Program-made: the position numbers and the translations under genes
Assembly (NCBI RefSeq): GCF_029910655.1
Contig: NZ_CP123897.1
Span: 930,001 to 994,000, forward strand
Direction of reading: 5' to 3'
Source: Methylomonas sp. UP202
GTDB taxonomy: Bacteria > Pseudomonadota > Gammaproteobacteria > Methylococcales > Methylomonadaceae
DNA length: 64,000 nt
Notes under the pieces: generated by a model
What the model saw: only the letters and a program-made list of their open reading frames with translations
The model's database searches: none
What the model was told of the DNA's origin: nothing
In this document: positions 1 to 9,269 of the stretch, piece after piece
Layout: every line of letters starts with the position of its first letter
Numbering within the stretch: the stretch's first letter is position 1

Positions 1-963
1 AATGCCATCGTCATGGTCAACGAGTCCGGCACGATTTTGATGGTCAACGCGCAAACCGAGACCTCGTTCGGTTACTCGCGCACCGAGTTGCTGGGGCAGC
101 CGGTCGAGGTATTGGTTCCGGAACGCTTTCGCGGCGGACACGTCGCCGCTCGCCAGGCCTATCTGGCCGATCCGGTATCGCGGCCGATGGGCGAGGGCCG
201 GGATTTGTTCGGCTTGCGCAAGGACGGCAGCGAATTTCCGGTCGAAATCGGCTTGGGGCTGATCGATGACGAGAACGGCACCATCGTCCTCAGCTCCATC
301 GTCGATATTACCGAGCGCAAAAACGCCCACGACCGCTTGCGCCAAGCGCTGACCGAAAAAGAAGTGTTGTTGAAGGAGGTCTACCATCGGGTCAAGAACA
401 ACCTACAGGTGGTTTCCAGTCTGATCAATCTGCAAGCCGCCAGCGTGACCAACGCGGAAACCGCCGACCTGCTCCAGCAAAGCGCCGACCGGATCAAGGC
501 CATGGCGCTACTGCACGAGAAGCTGTACCAATCGAAGGACTTGGCGAAAATCGATTTCAACGAATACATTCGCAGTTTGGTCGATCACTTGTTATTCGGT
601 TACGGCGCGCATGCGGGCAACATCGCGATCGAAATGGCCATCGACAATGTGTTTCTCGGCGTGGATACCGCGATTCCCTGCGGCCTGATCATCAACGAAT
701 TGCTGTCCAACGCGCTCAAGCACGCGTTTCCCGGCCATCGCGCCGGCCAAGTTCGCATCGCTTTCAGCCTGCGGCTGGGCGAATACTGCCTGACGATCGC
801 CGACGACGGCGTCGGTCTTCCCGAGGCGCTGGACTTTAAAAACACCGGCTCGCTGGGCTTGCAATTGGTGGATACCTTAACCCATCAATTGCTCGGCGGG
901 ATGGACTTGAACCGGACCGCGGGCACGGCGTTCACGCTGCGTTTTCCGGAAAATCCGCAATAA
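1..963 (+). CDS. Sensor histidine kinase, PAS + HisKA_2 (5' end outside window)
   Basis: The reading frame is open from base 1, so the protein starts upstream; 320 C-terminal residues are visible. A PAS domain comes first, ending in a typical PAC motif (VDITERKNAH). Next is a HisKA_2 phosphoacceptor segment, YHRVKNNLQVVSSLINLQA, with its His codon at 385-387. The ATPase domain follows, with an N-box (NELLSNALKHAF) and the glycine motifs DDGVGLPE and SLGLQL. Kinases of this family usually phosphorylate a neighbouring stand-alone receiver. The next gene starts 21 bases downstream and opens with a receiver domain, so it is the probable partner. The visible part looks soluble; the sensed signal cannot be read. 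Confidence 0.9.
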   Translation, partial: NAIVMVNESGTILMVNAQTETSFGYSRTELLGQPVEVLVPERFRGGHVAARQAYLADPVSRPMGEGRDLFGLRKDGSEFPVEIGLGLIDDENGTIVLSSIVDITERKNAHDRLRQALTEKEVLLKEVYHRVKNNLQVVSSLINLQAASVTNAETADLLQQSADRIKAMALLHEKLYQSKDLAKIDFNEYIRSLVDHLLFGYGAHAGNIAIEMAIDNVFLGVDTAIPCGLIINELLSNALKHAFPGHRAGQVRIAFSLRLGEYCLTIADDGVGLPEALDFKNTGSLGLQLVDTLTHQLLGGMDLNRTAGTAFTLRFPENPQ

Positions 964-984
964 CCCGATAACGAGGGGGCGACG

Positions 985-3459
985 ATGCAAGCCAGCAAAA
1001 TCCTGATTGTCGAAGACGAAGGCATCATCGCGATGGATATCCGCAGACAGTTGGAAGGCTTCGGCTACCAGGTGGTGGCGACGGCGTTTTCCGGCGGCCA
1101 GGCGATCACGTTGGCCAACCAGCATAAGCCGGACTTGGTGATGATGGACATCGTGTTGAAGGGCGAGATGGACGGCATTAGCGCCGCGCAGGCCATTGTC
1201 GAATCGTTGCGGATTCCGGTGATTTTTCTGACGGCTTACAGCGATTCCGCGACACTGGCGCGGGCGAAAGCCACCGGCGCCTACGGCTATTTGATCAAGC
1301 CGTTCCGGCCGGACGAACTGCATGCTTCCATCGAAGTGGCTTTGTACAAGCACCAATTGGAACGCAAACTTAAGGAGAGCGAGCAGTGGTTCGGTAAAAC
1401 CCTACGCTGCATTAGCGATGCCGTCATCGCCACCGATACCGACAGTAGGGTCCGGTTTATGAACCCGGTGGCAGAGGACGCGACCGGCCAAAGTTTGGAG
1501 CAGGCCAAGGGGCGCCGAATCGAGGAGCTGATGACACTGGTTTCCGAAGCGGACCGGGGCGTGCTTGAAAATCCGATTATCAGCACCCTGAAAAGTCTGG
1601 AGGTCACAGCGCTGGAGCGTGCCACGATACTGGTCAATCCGCAGGGAACCGAGTTTCCGGTGGACGACGGCGCCGCGCCCATCATCGACGACGACGGCAC
1701 CTTGTTCGGCGCGGTCATGGTGTTTCGCGACATCACCGCCCGCCGGGAAATGGAAAATTTACTGCGGGAAAGCGAAGAGCGCTTTCACAGCTCGTTCGAG
1801 ATGGCCGCGATCGGCATGGCCTTGGTGTCGTTGGACGGCGCTTTTCTGCAAGTCAACAACGCGTTGTGCGACACCTTCGGTTACGGCCGGGCGGAGTTGT
1901 TGAGCGGCAGTCTGCGGATGTTGCTGCCGGAAGGCGAGCATCCCTTGCTCGATCAATGCTTGCGTCAACTGTTGGCCGACGAACGGCCCACCTTTCAAAT
2001 CGAATTGGAATGCACGCACAAAACCGCCGGCAAGCGGGTTTGGACGCTGTGGAGCGCCTCGTTGGTGCGCGGCCCGGACGGCGTGCCGCAATATTTCATC
2101 GTGCAGGTCCAGAATATCAGCAACCGCAAATACGCCGAACAGCAACTGATTTACTTGGCCAATCACGATCCGCTGACCGGGCTGCTCAATCGCGATCAAT
2201 TTCATGCCCGGCTCACTCAAGCGCTGTCGGCCGCCCGCCGGCACGGCAGCAAGCTGGCTTTGATGTTTCTGGATTTGGATCGCTTCAAATTGATTAACGA
2301 CACCTTGGGCCACCGCTTGGGCGACTTGTTGCTGCAAGCGACCAGCGATCGCTTGAAAAGTACCGTGCGCGGCAACGACGTACTAGCCCGCTTGGGCGGC
2401 GACGAATTTATCGTATTGCTGAACGACATCACTCACAGCGACGACGTGGCGCGCATCGCCCAGAAGACCATCGATATCCTGACCCAACCCTTTACGTTGG
2501 AAGGCAACGATCTGGTGGTCACCGCCAGCGTCGGCATCAGCGTGTTTCCCGACGACGGTAAAGACAGCCACACCCTGCTGATGAACGCCGACACCGCGAT
2601 GTATCTGGCCAAGGAGCGCGGCAAGAACAACTATCAATTTTATACGCTGGCGATGACGGAGCGCTCGCTGGAACGGATGACCGTCGAACGCGGCTTGCGG
2701 CGCGCGCTGGCCGAGCGGGAATTGCGCCTGCACTTTCAAGTGCAGATAGACAGCGTCAGCGGTCTGGCGACCGGCGCGGAAGCCTTGGTACGCTGGCAGC
2801 ACCCGGAATGGGGACTGGTTTATCCGGACCGCTTTATTACCGTCGCCGAGGAAACCGGGCTGATCGTGCAAGTCGGGGCTTGGGTATTGCGCGAAGCCTG
2901 TTTGCAGGCCAAGGCTTGGATCGAAAACGGCGGACCGTTCGCCAGCGTGGCGGTCAATGTCTCGGCGCGCCAGTTTTTGGAAGCGAATTTGTTTCAAACG
3001 GTGAGGGATATTCTGAGCGAAACCGGGTTGAATCCTAACGCGCTGGAATTGGAAATCACCGAGTCGGCGGTGATGCAAAACCCGGAAAGCACGTTACAGG
3101 TACTGCGCCAGTTCCAGGCCTTGGGCGTGCGGCTGAGCATAGACGATTTCGGTACCGGTTATTCCAATCTGACCTATCTGTACCGGTTTCCGGTGCAGAG
3201 CGTCAAAATCGATCGCTCCTTCGTCATCGGTCTGGCCGACGACGGTAGTAGCAAAACCCTGGTCAGGGCGATCGTCGCGCTGGCCCACGAGCTAAGGCTG
3301 TCGGTGGTGGTCGAGGGCGTGGAGACCGCCGAGCAACTGGCCTTTTTAACGGCGCAAGGCTGCGATTCGCTACAAGGTTATCTGTTCAGCCGGCCGGTCA
3401 GCGCCGAACAATTCTCGCTGGCCTTTATCGGCGCCGGGCTCAGGAGCCACTTGCCTTAA
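985..3459 (+). CDS. Response regulator with PAS, GGDEF and EAL domains
   Basis: An 824-residue cytoplasmic regulator of cyclic di-GMP. Order: receiver (about 5-118, phospho-acceptor D55 in MMDIVLKGEMDG), two PAS domains (about 130-255 and 262-385), GGDEF (about 390-560, intact RLGGDEF near 470) and EAL (about 570-815). The EAL part keeps EALVRW, ITESAVM, DDFGTGYS, KIDRSF and VVEGVE, so the phosphodiesterase is probably active; the GGDEF site also looks intact. Which activity dominates cannot be told. It lies 21 bases after the HisKA_2 kinase gene, with a GAGGGGG ribosome site before the ATG. The pair probably forms a two-component switch for c-di-GMP. Confidence 0.92.
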   Translation: MQASKILIVEDEGIIAMDIRRQLEGFGYQVVATAFSGGQAITLANQHKPDLVMMDIVLKGEMDGISAAQAIVESLRIPVIFLTAYSDSATLARAKATGAYGYLIKPFRPDELHASIEVALYKHQLERKLKESEQWFGKTLRCISDAVIATDTDSRVRFMNPVAEDATGQSLEQAKGRRIEELMTLVSEADRGVLENPIISTLKSLEVTALERATILVNPQGTEFPVDDGAAPIIDDDGTLFGAVMVFRDITARREMENLLRESEERFHSSFEMAAIGMALVSLDGAFLQVNNALCDTFGYGRAELLSGSLRMLLPEGEHPLLDQCLRQLLADERPTFQIELECTHKTAGKRVWTLWSASLVRGPDGVPQYFIVQVQNISNRKYAEQQLIYLANHDPLTGLLNRDQFHARLTQALSAARRHGSKLALMFLDLDRFKLINDTLGHRLGDLLLQATSDRLKSTVRGNDVLARLGGDEFIVLLNDITHSDDVARIAQKTIDILTQPFTLEGNDLVVTASVGISVFPDDGKDSHTLLMNADTAMYLAKERGKNNYQFYTLAMTERSLERMTVERGLRRALAERELRLHFQVQIDSVSGLATGAEALVRWQHPEWGLVYPDRFITVAEETGLIVQVGAWVLREACLQAKAWIENGGPFASVAVNVSARQFLEANLFQTVRDILSETGLNPNALELEITESAVMQNPESTLQVLRQFQALGVRLSIDDFGTGYSNLTYLYRFPVQSVKIDRSFVIGLADDGSSKTLVRAIVALAHELRLSVVVEGVETAEQLAFLTAQGCDSLQGYLFSRPVSAEQFSLAFIGAGLRSHLP

Positions 3460-3471
3460 GCCGTAATGTCG

Positions 3472-3597
3472 TTAGGTTAAGGTTTGACCGTTCGCCCTGA
3501 GCCTGTCGAAGGGTGAATGGTTAAGCCGTTCATGGTTCGACAGGGCACTCCTGAGCGCAGTCGTAGGGCTCACCACGAACGACTCGACTTAACCTAA
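3472..3597. repeat. Palindromic repeat element 1 with 10-bp perfect ends
   Basis: The ends TTAGGTTAAG (3472-3481) and CTTAACCTAA (3588-3597) are perfect inverted repeats. Inside, GTTCGCCCTGAGCCTGTCGA (from 3490) is answered by a diverged inverted copy at 3531-3581. The whole element can fold on itself. The CCTGAGCCTGTCGAAGG core is a known type of dispersed intergenic repeat in proteobacteria. No coding potential is seen. Confidence 0.7.
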
Positions 3598-3612
3598 AAA
3601 GAGCAGTTTGGC

Positions 3613-3739
3613 GATGAAAAATCCCGTTCGTCCTGAGCTTGTCGAAGGGCGCGCGGGACTTTTCATTCACCCGTTTGGTGAGTGTATTGCGAGCCGTCCA
3701 TGCTTCGATATTGCTCAGCACGAACGGCCCGCAATACAC
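3613..3739. repeat. Palindromic repeat element 2 (nested inverted repeats)
   Basis: A second copy of the core (CGTTCGTCCTGAGCTTGTCG, from 3625) sits between near-perfect arms ATGAAAAATCCCG and CGGGACTTTTCAT (about 3614-3666). A further palindrome follows, with arms GTGTATTGCG (3682-3691) and CGCAATACAC (3730-3739) enclosing a diverged inverted copy of the core. The remaining noncoding stretch, 3740-4032, shows nothing recognisable. Confidence 0.6.
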
Positions 3740-4032
3740 GCCAACTGCCCTTTTTAGGCTTAACGATCATGAAACCGCTGCATCGCCCAGCAAATGAAAG
3801 GTAGTGGCGTAGGGGTGGCTTTAGCCGCGATTGAAGGCGCTCTGCCACCGAATTGGGTGGCGGCGTCCGGCGACTTTCAGAGTAACGGCATTGCCGTGAG
3901 CCGGGATAGGCGGTCGCCGTGTCCGATCCAGCCCACGACATCGATAGGCAAAGTCGAATCGATACGACAAGATTTTCCGAGCGGAAGGCGGTGTGTTAAC
4001 GTGGCCGTTTTTACCGGAAACCATCACTCGTT

Positions 4033-4950
4033 ATGACATCATCCTTCAAGCTTGCTCTCGCCGCTTTCCTGCTGCCCGCCGCCGCGCTTGCCGCGACGCC
4101 TGCCGGGCAGGACCGCTTGCATATTTTTAACGACATGCCGACCAAGGCCGGCGATGCACTGTTTTCGTATACGGCGGAATGGCGTATCGACGACGGCGAA
4201 CTTTATCGCGCCACCGGACTGAGCTTTTTGAATCCGGCCAAGTTCGAAGGCGCGGCGCCGACCGCGGTGACCAAAAAGCTGCTGACCGCGATCAAGGACG
4301 GCATGATACAGCTCGATCCCAATTGGCGCGGGATGACCGTCAACCAGCCGGAGGGCCAGCCTGAATTGGCGATTGCCAATCGAGCCGGCTATGCGCTGAC
4401 CAATATCATCGTCAGGGATTACACCAACCAAAAAATGCGTTATGCCTTGGGTGACCGGGCGTTCGGCGCCGCCGGCGTCCGGGTGGCGGTCGATCTGGTG
4501 TACGCGGCCGACGTTGAGTATTTGGAGGGTTTTACCTCCAAGAAGAACCAAAGCGGTTCGCACGGCGAAATCGAAATCGCGATCGACGGCCAACGGCCGG
4601 TGACGATCAAGACCGACGGCAAGACCACGTCGGAATTGGAGCAAGAACTGGCCCGGCAATTGGCCGGCAGTCAGCTCGGCGTCACGCCGCTGTTTCCGCA
4701 CATCGTCAACAAGGATACCCGCAACAACAAACCTTTCGACGGCAGCGAGCTGCAATGGACCAATCTCGGCGCCAAGGCGATCGCCATCAACGTTACCGAT
4801 CCGCAACTTGGCGTGTTGGTCAAATTCAAATACCCAAACGATACCGCCGGCGGCGCGGTGGCCGATTCCGGCCTGATCCTGCCCTTGCTCGGCGCGGCGG
4901 CGGTTGGGGTGGTTGGATTTTTGGCATACCGCCGTCTCCGCTCGGCGTGA
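4033..4950 (+). CDS. Exported protein with C-terminal membrane anchor, unknown function
   Basis: 305 residues. The first 22 or so form a clear signal peptide (hydrophobic LALAAFLLPAAALA followed by ATP). The C-terminus has one hydrophobic helix (LPLLGAAAVGVVGFLAY) and a basic end, RRLRSA, so the mature protein is probably held in a membrane facing the periplasm or outside. The tail resembles a protein-sorting signal, but the PEP motif of exosortase substrates is not clear. The body (about 25-280) has no motif I recognise. It is followed after 200 bases by another exported protein gene. Confidence 0.7.
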   Translation: MTSSFKLALAAFLLPAAALAATPAGQDRLHIFNDMPTKAGDALFSYTAEWRIDDGELYRATGLSFLNPAKFEGAAPTAVTKKLLTAIKDGMIQLDPNWRGMTVNQPEGQPELAIANRAGYALTNIIVRDYTNQKMRYALGDRAFGAAGVRVAVDLVYAADVEYLEGFTSKKNQSGSHGEIEIAIDGQRPVTIKTDGKTTSELEQELARQLAGSQLGVTPLFPHIVNKDTRNNKPFDGSELQWTNLGAKAIAINVTDPQLGVLVKFKYPNDTAGGAVADSGLILPLLGAAAVGVVGFLAYRRLRSA

Positions 4951-5151
4951 TTCGGCGGCGGATTTAGTCGGCAAACTTTAATCCGGTTTTCACCGTTTTT
5001 TAATTCTCTCTCCAGAAGGTCTTCATGCGGATTGCGTATTCTGTTTCACGTGCATTACCGGGCCAGGCTGCGTCGCCGGCGGCTTGGGTTGGTAACGTAC
5101 AAGACAGGATGTGGGTCGCACAAGGACGTGATTTTAATTTTTGGAGACAGT

Positions 5152-5646
5152 ATGGTCAGATTCGGGACCGTTGTTTTAATCGGCTGGCTGCTGGCCGCCG
5201 ATACCGCCCAGGCCAATAACCGGCTACCGACCGACCAAATTCATCACTTCCGGATTTCGAATGGGCTGTTCGACCAGCAAGATTTCGAGCGGTGGAGTTT
5301 GTTAGCCGAAAGCGGCGCGGCCTTGCAAGGGTCGGCTACTCCCAGCGCGGTTGGCGCGCGGCGCTTGGAGCTTGCCCATCAGAGCGGCGTTTCGTCCGGA
5401 GTCTATCGGTTTCAGGGCGAACGTTTGACGAATGCCGATCTTGGCGGCGAAAGCGCCGCGCAAATCTGGCTGGATAATGTGTTTTTGTTGGCGCTAACCG
5501 ACGGGCCTCGCCGTAAAGTGCCGGCGGCGAATGTCGCGCCTATTCCGGATCTTGGCGGCGTTTCGGTGCCGTTGCCGGCGGCGGCGTGGACGATGTGTTC
5601 CGCCGTGATGGGGCTGCTGTACGCCGGACGGCGCAAGCCGGTTTAA
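5152..5646 (+). CDS. PEP-CTERM-like exported protein
   Basis: 164 residues. The start at 5152 is chosen because TTGGAG lies just upstream and because it yields a clean signal peptide (VVLIGWLLAADTAQA). A longer frame beginning at 5032 would bury that signal. The C-terminus VPLPAAAWTMCSAVMGLLYA ends in GRRKPV. This is the tripartite layout of exosortase sorting signals: a short Pro motif, one membrane helix and a basic end. The protein is probably processed and released or displayed at the surface by an exosortase encoded elsewhere. The body has no recognised domain. Confidence 0.72.
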   Translation: MVRFGTVVLIGWLLAADTAQANNRLPTDQIHHFRISNGLFDQQDFERWSLLAESGAALQGSATPSAVGARRLELAHQSGVSSGVYRFQGERLTNADLGGESAAQIWLDNVFLLALTDGPRRKVPAANVAPIPDLGGVSVPLPAAAWTMCSAVMGLLYAGRRKPV

Positions 5647-5752
5647 CGCTTTTTCTTCTCTTCCGTCCCCGCTCCGGGCGGACGGCCGCGAGTCGCCCCA
5701 TGCGCCCGCGTCCCCGGTTCGGTGCTTGCTTGGCAAGCACCGGCTTCGGGTG

Positions 5753-6019
5753 CTATTCGGTCAAACGCTGGCTGATGCGCTGATACGCCGCTTTCAATTC
5801 CTCTCCGACCACTTGTGCCTTGGCAATGTAGTCTTCGGATGTTTCTATCGACTCGTCGGCGATTTCGGAGGCCTTGGACTTGAACTGCTGCCAAAGTTGT
5901 TCGGCTTCGGCGAATTCGTCCTTGGCATCCATAGAGGCCAGATGCAGTTTAAGTTGTAAGCTCTCCCGTTCCGTATTGAGTTTTTCCAGCAAATGATCGA
6001 AATCTTGGCTTAATGACAT
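5753..6019 (-). CDS. Small coiled-coil protein, conserved hypothetical
   Basis: 88 residues, no signal peptide, almost entirely helical, with alternating Glu, Lys and Leu typical of a coiled coil (LEKLNTERESLQLKL and later AEAEQLWQQFKSK). GGGAGATAG precedes the start on the minus strand. It is transcribed away from the gene at 6277 with a shared upstream region of 257 bases. Similar small helical proteins are common in proteobacteria without a known role. Function unknown. Confidence 0.65.
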   Translation of the reverse strand: MSLSQDFDHLLEKLNTERESLQLKLHLASMDAKDEFAEAEQLWQQFKSKASEIADESIETSEDYIAKAQVVGEELKAAYQRISQRLTE

Positions 6020-6276
6020 GGTCTATCTCCCGTTTTGGTTGAGACCGTGCGACCGCCAATTAGCGGGAAAGTTTAACCGTTAAGCCGATTCGCTGGCTTG
6101 GAACGCACGCGCGGCCGGTAGGGCTCGGCTTGATCGAGATCAAACCGTCCGGAGCGACGTTGGGGTTAAATGCACTCGGACGGTTCGCCAACGCGGCCGG
6201 CCGAGTCGTTGTCGATTCGGTCGGGTCTCGCCAGCGGTGCGCCGATTCCGCATCTTTTGGAGATAGGGGAGGACAA

Positions 6277-6573
6277 ATGGATAACGACCTACTGATCGAT
6301 CAAGCCCGCCGTCTGTATGCCCGATTGGCGGTATCGCAAGTTTGGCTACCTTACCCGCAAACCGGCGGCGCGTTGCGGCGTTTCGAGCAGGCGACGGAGC
6401 GCGCCTACGGGCGCTATCTGCGTCGCTTGAACCGTTGCGCCTGCTGCCATCGCCAGCGTGGCTACGAGTGCATCCGCCTAGCCGGTCACAAACGCATACC
6501 CTGTTTGCGTCGGCCTGCGGTCGCAAAGTCTCGGGCCGAGCAGAGCTGGCGGGATTACCGTTTAGCCGGCTGA
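6277..6573 (+). CDS. Small Cys/Arg-rich protein, unknown
   Basis: 98 residues from an ATG behind a strong GGGGAGGA site at about 6266-6273. The frame is open further upstream, but that part reads as low-quality sequence. The middle has a Cys/His cluster, CACCHRQRGYEC, then a later Cys (IPCLRR), and many Arg residues. This could bind a metal or nucleic acid, but the spacing matches no zinc family I know. Very basic and cytoplasmic. It could be a lineage-specific gene or a chance frame. Confidence 0.45.
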   Translation: MDNDLLIDQARRLYARLAVSQVWLPYPQTGGALRRFEQATERAYGRYLRRLNRCACCHRQRGYECIRLAGHKRIPCLRRPAVAKSRAEQSWRDYRLAG

Positions 6574-6733
6574 GCCCGAATCCGCCGGTTTTCAGGCGGG
6601 GAGCTTCACTCTAGCGTCTCCTCTACACGGCATCCGGGCTATCCTAAAATCGCCCACACCCTGGCGGCCGTCCCGCGCTAAAATCCCCGCCCAGGTTTGG
6701 CATGGGGCCAGGCCGACTGCTATCGCCACCATC

Positions 6734-8623
6734 ATGCTCAATTTCAAAAACATCGCGATCCGCCGCGGCAACCTCTTGTTGTTCAGCGGCGCGTCCTTCA
6801 CGATACACAAGGGCCAAAAGATCGGTCTGACTGGCGCCAACGGCGCCGGCAAATCCAGCTTGTTCGCGCTTTTGCGCAACGAACTTCACGCCGACGAGGG
6901 CGAATTTTCGATGCCGCCGAATCTGGAAATTGCCCACGTCGCTCAGGAGACTCCGGCGCTGTCCAGTTCGGCGATCGATTACGTGTTGGACGGCGACCGC
7001 GAACTACGCGCCTTGCAGCAACAATTGGCGGCGGCCGAGGCCGATCACGACGGCATCAAGTTGGCCGAATTGCACGTCGCGCTGGACCATGTCGGCGGCT
7101 ACACCGCCCAGGCCCGCGCGTCGCGCTTGCTGAACGGCTTGGGCTTCAGCACCGAACAGGAAAGCCGGCCGGTCAGCTCGTTTTCCGGCGGTTGGCGGAT
7201 GCGCTTGAATCTGGCTCAAGCCTTGATGTGCCGGTCCGACGTGTTATTGCTCGACGAGCCGACCAACCACCTGGACTTGGACGCGGTGATGTATTTGCAG
7301 GACTGGCTGGTCAAATATCCCGGCACCTTGCTGTTGATTTCGCACGACCGCGATTTTCTCGACACCATCACCGACCACATCGTCCATATCGAACAAAACC
7401 AGGCTGAGATCTACACCGGCAACTATTCGGCATTCGAACGCATGCGCGCCGAAAAGCTGGCCCAGCAACAATCGGCTTACGAAAAGCAGCAGCGCGAAAT
7501 CGCGCACATGCAAAGCTTCGTCGATCGCTTCAAGGCCCAGGCGACCAAGGCCCGTCAGGCGCAGAGCCGGATCAAGGCCCTGGAACGCATGGAATTGATC
7601 GCCCAGGCCCACGTCGATTCGCCGTTCGGTTTCAGCTTTCCGCCGCCGAAAAAAATGCCCAATCCGCTGCTGCAACTGGAACACGCGGACATCGGCTACG
7701 GCGACAAAGTCATCGTCAAAAACGCCAGCCTGACCATCACGCCCGGCGATCGCATTGGCTTGCTGGGACCCAACGGCGCCGGCAAGTCCAGTCTGATCAA
7801 GGTGCTATCCGGACAAATGCCGGCCTTGAGCGGCAAGTTGCGGAACGCTCAGGACTTGAACATCGGCTACTTCGCCCAGCATCAACTGGAGTTGCTGCGG
7901 CTGGAGGAAAGCCCGCTGTGGCATCTGCAACAGCTCGACAAGCAAGCCACCGAGAAGGATTTGCGCAATTTTCTGGGCGGTTTCGATTTTCGCGGCGACA
8001 AGGTCAACGATCCGGTCGAGCCGTTTTCCGGCGGCGAAAAAGCCCGGCTGGTGTTGGCGATGCTGGTTTATCAAAACCCGAATTTGCTGTTGCTCGACGA
8101 GCCGACCAACCATCTGGATTTGGAGATGCGTCATGCCTTGAGCGTGGCCTTGCAGGAATACCAAGGCGCGTTGCTGGTGGTGTCGCATGACCGGCATTTG
8201 CTGCGCTCGGTCACCGACACCTTGCTGCTGGTGGCCGGCGGGCAAGTCCAGCCCTTCGACGGCGATTTGGACGATTACAAGCAATGGCTAGCCGAACAAA
8301 AAAAGGCCGGCGACGAACCGGCCGGGTCGGCGGAAACGGCGAGCGGCGTGTCCCGCAAGGATCAACGCAAACAGGATGCCGAACGCCGGCAGCGTTTGAA
8401 ACCGTTGCTGGACGCGGTCAAGAAAGCCGAGGCGGCGGTCGAGAAGTTTCACCAGCAGCAGCGCGAGCTGGAGGAACAACTGGCCGATCCGGCTATCTAC
8501 AGCGACGACAACAAGGAAAGGCTCAAGCAGTTGTTGGCTCAAAAGGCGAACGTCGATAGCGCGCTGGAACAGGCCGAACTGGATTGGCTGACCGCCGAGG
8601 AAACTCTGGCGCAGGCCGAATAA
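6734..8623 (+). CDS. yheS: ABC-F family ATPase YheS
   Basis: 629 residues with two ABC ATPase domains in one chain and no membrane segment, the ABC-F layout of ribosome-associated ATPases. Walker A motifs are GANGAGKSS (near 36) and GPNGAGKSS (near 345). Signature motifs are SFSGGWRMRL and PFSGGEKARL, and both Walker B motifs read LLLDEPTNHLDL. The P-site linker lies between the domains, rich in Gln and Lys (about 235-290). The C-terminal 90 residues form a coiled coil. The N-terminus MLNFKNIAIRRGNLLLF is typical of YheS. The family acts on stalled or initiating ribosomes; the exact role of YheS is little known. It appears monocistronic. Confidence 0.9.
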   Translation: MLNFKNIAIRRGNLLLFSGASFTIHKGQKIGLTGANGAGKSSLFALLRNELHADEGEFSMPPNLEIAHVAQETPALSSSAIDYVLDGDRELRALQQQLAAAEADHDGIKLAELHVALDHVGGYTAQARASRLLNGLGFSTEQESRPVSSFSGGWRMRLNLAQALMCRSDVLLLDEPTNHLDLDAVMYLQDWLVKYPGTLLLISHDRDFLDTITDHIVHIEQNQAEIYTGNYSAFERMRAEKLAQQQSAYEKQQREIAHMQSFVDRFKAQATKARQAQSRIKALERMELIAQAHVDSPFGFSFPPPKKMPNPLLQLEHADIGYGDKVIVKNASLTITPGDRIGLLGPNGAGKSSLIKVLSGQMPALSGKLRNAQDLNIGYFAQHQLELLRLEESPLWHLQQLDKQATEKDLRNFLGGFDFRGDKVNDPVEPFSGGEKARLVLAMLVYQNPNLLLLDEPTNHLDLEMRHALSVALQEYQGALLVVSHDRHLLRSVTDTLLLVAGGQVQPFDGDLDDYKQWLAEQKKAGDEPAGSAETASGVSRKDQRKQDAERRQRLKPLLDAVKKAEAAVEKFHQQQRELEEQLADPAIYSDDNKERLKQLLAQKANVDSALEQAELDWLTAEETLAQAE

Positions 8624-8750
8624 TCGGGGTTGGCCGATCCGGACGCGGCCGCCCACGTCCGGGCGGCGATTTGACAGACCGCCGATGTCCCGGCAGTTTA
8701 GCTTGCCAAGCCGGCGCGAGCCGGCACCTACTCATTTCAGCGGAGCCATC

Positions 8751-9260
8751 ATGTACCAACTAGTGCTGTTGTTTTTCGAGATCTGCATGCTACGCAAGGG
8801 GCCGCAAGACGTGCCGGCGTCGCGCTGGCTAACCCGGCTGGCCTTCCTGCCTTACGCGCTGATCAATCTGTTGATTTTGCTGATCGGCAGTAGCTTCGCC
8901 GGCGCCCTGCTGCAGTTATTGCTGCAAACCGCGTTGATCGTTGGGTTTACCTATCCGTTGCTGTATTTTTCCGGCAATCCGAACCGCTTTCCACAAACCC
9001 TGACGGCGTTGCTGGGCTGCGATGCAATGATCACCTTCTTCGCGATTCCGGCGATGGCCAGTTTGGAAACCCAGGCCAACCAACTCGCCTATATCGCGAT
9101 GTTGTTGCTGATGGCCTGGCACTGGCTGATCAACGGCAACATCTATCGCCACGCGCTGGACAAGCCGTTGCCGTTCGGGTTGGCGTTGGCGCTTTTGTAT
9201 ATACTGATTTCGTCGCAAGCGATGTCCTTGCTGTTTCCCGAACTTCCCACCGCAGAATAA
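8751..9260 (+). CDS. Inner-membrane protein, four or five predicted helices, unknown
   Basis: 169 residues, strongly hydrophobic. Segments around 28-50 (LPYALINLLILLIGSSFAG), 52-72, 84-104, 112-130 and 142-158 look membrane-spanning. The ATG at 8751 follows CAGCGGAGCC; an in-frame ATG at 8685 would add 22 polar residues and lacks a ribosome site. No catalytic motif is visible. It is followed after 9 bases by a universal stress protein gene, so the two are probably co-transcribed. Confidence 0.7.
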   Translation: MYQLVLLFFEICMLRKGPQDVPASRWLTRLAFLPYALINLLILLIGSSFAGALLQLLLQTALIVGFTYPLLYFSGNPNRFPQTLTALLGCDAMITFFAIPAMASLETQANQLAYIAMLLLMAWHWLINGNIYRHALDKPLPFGLALALLYILISSQAMSLLFPELPTAE

Positions 9261-9269
9261 GAGAGAGCC

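Noticed and set aside
4039-4974. 311-residue minus-strand frame
   Set aside because: Antisense to the exported protein gene at 4033, which has a signal peptide; the frame has no recognisable motif.
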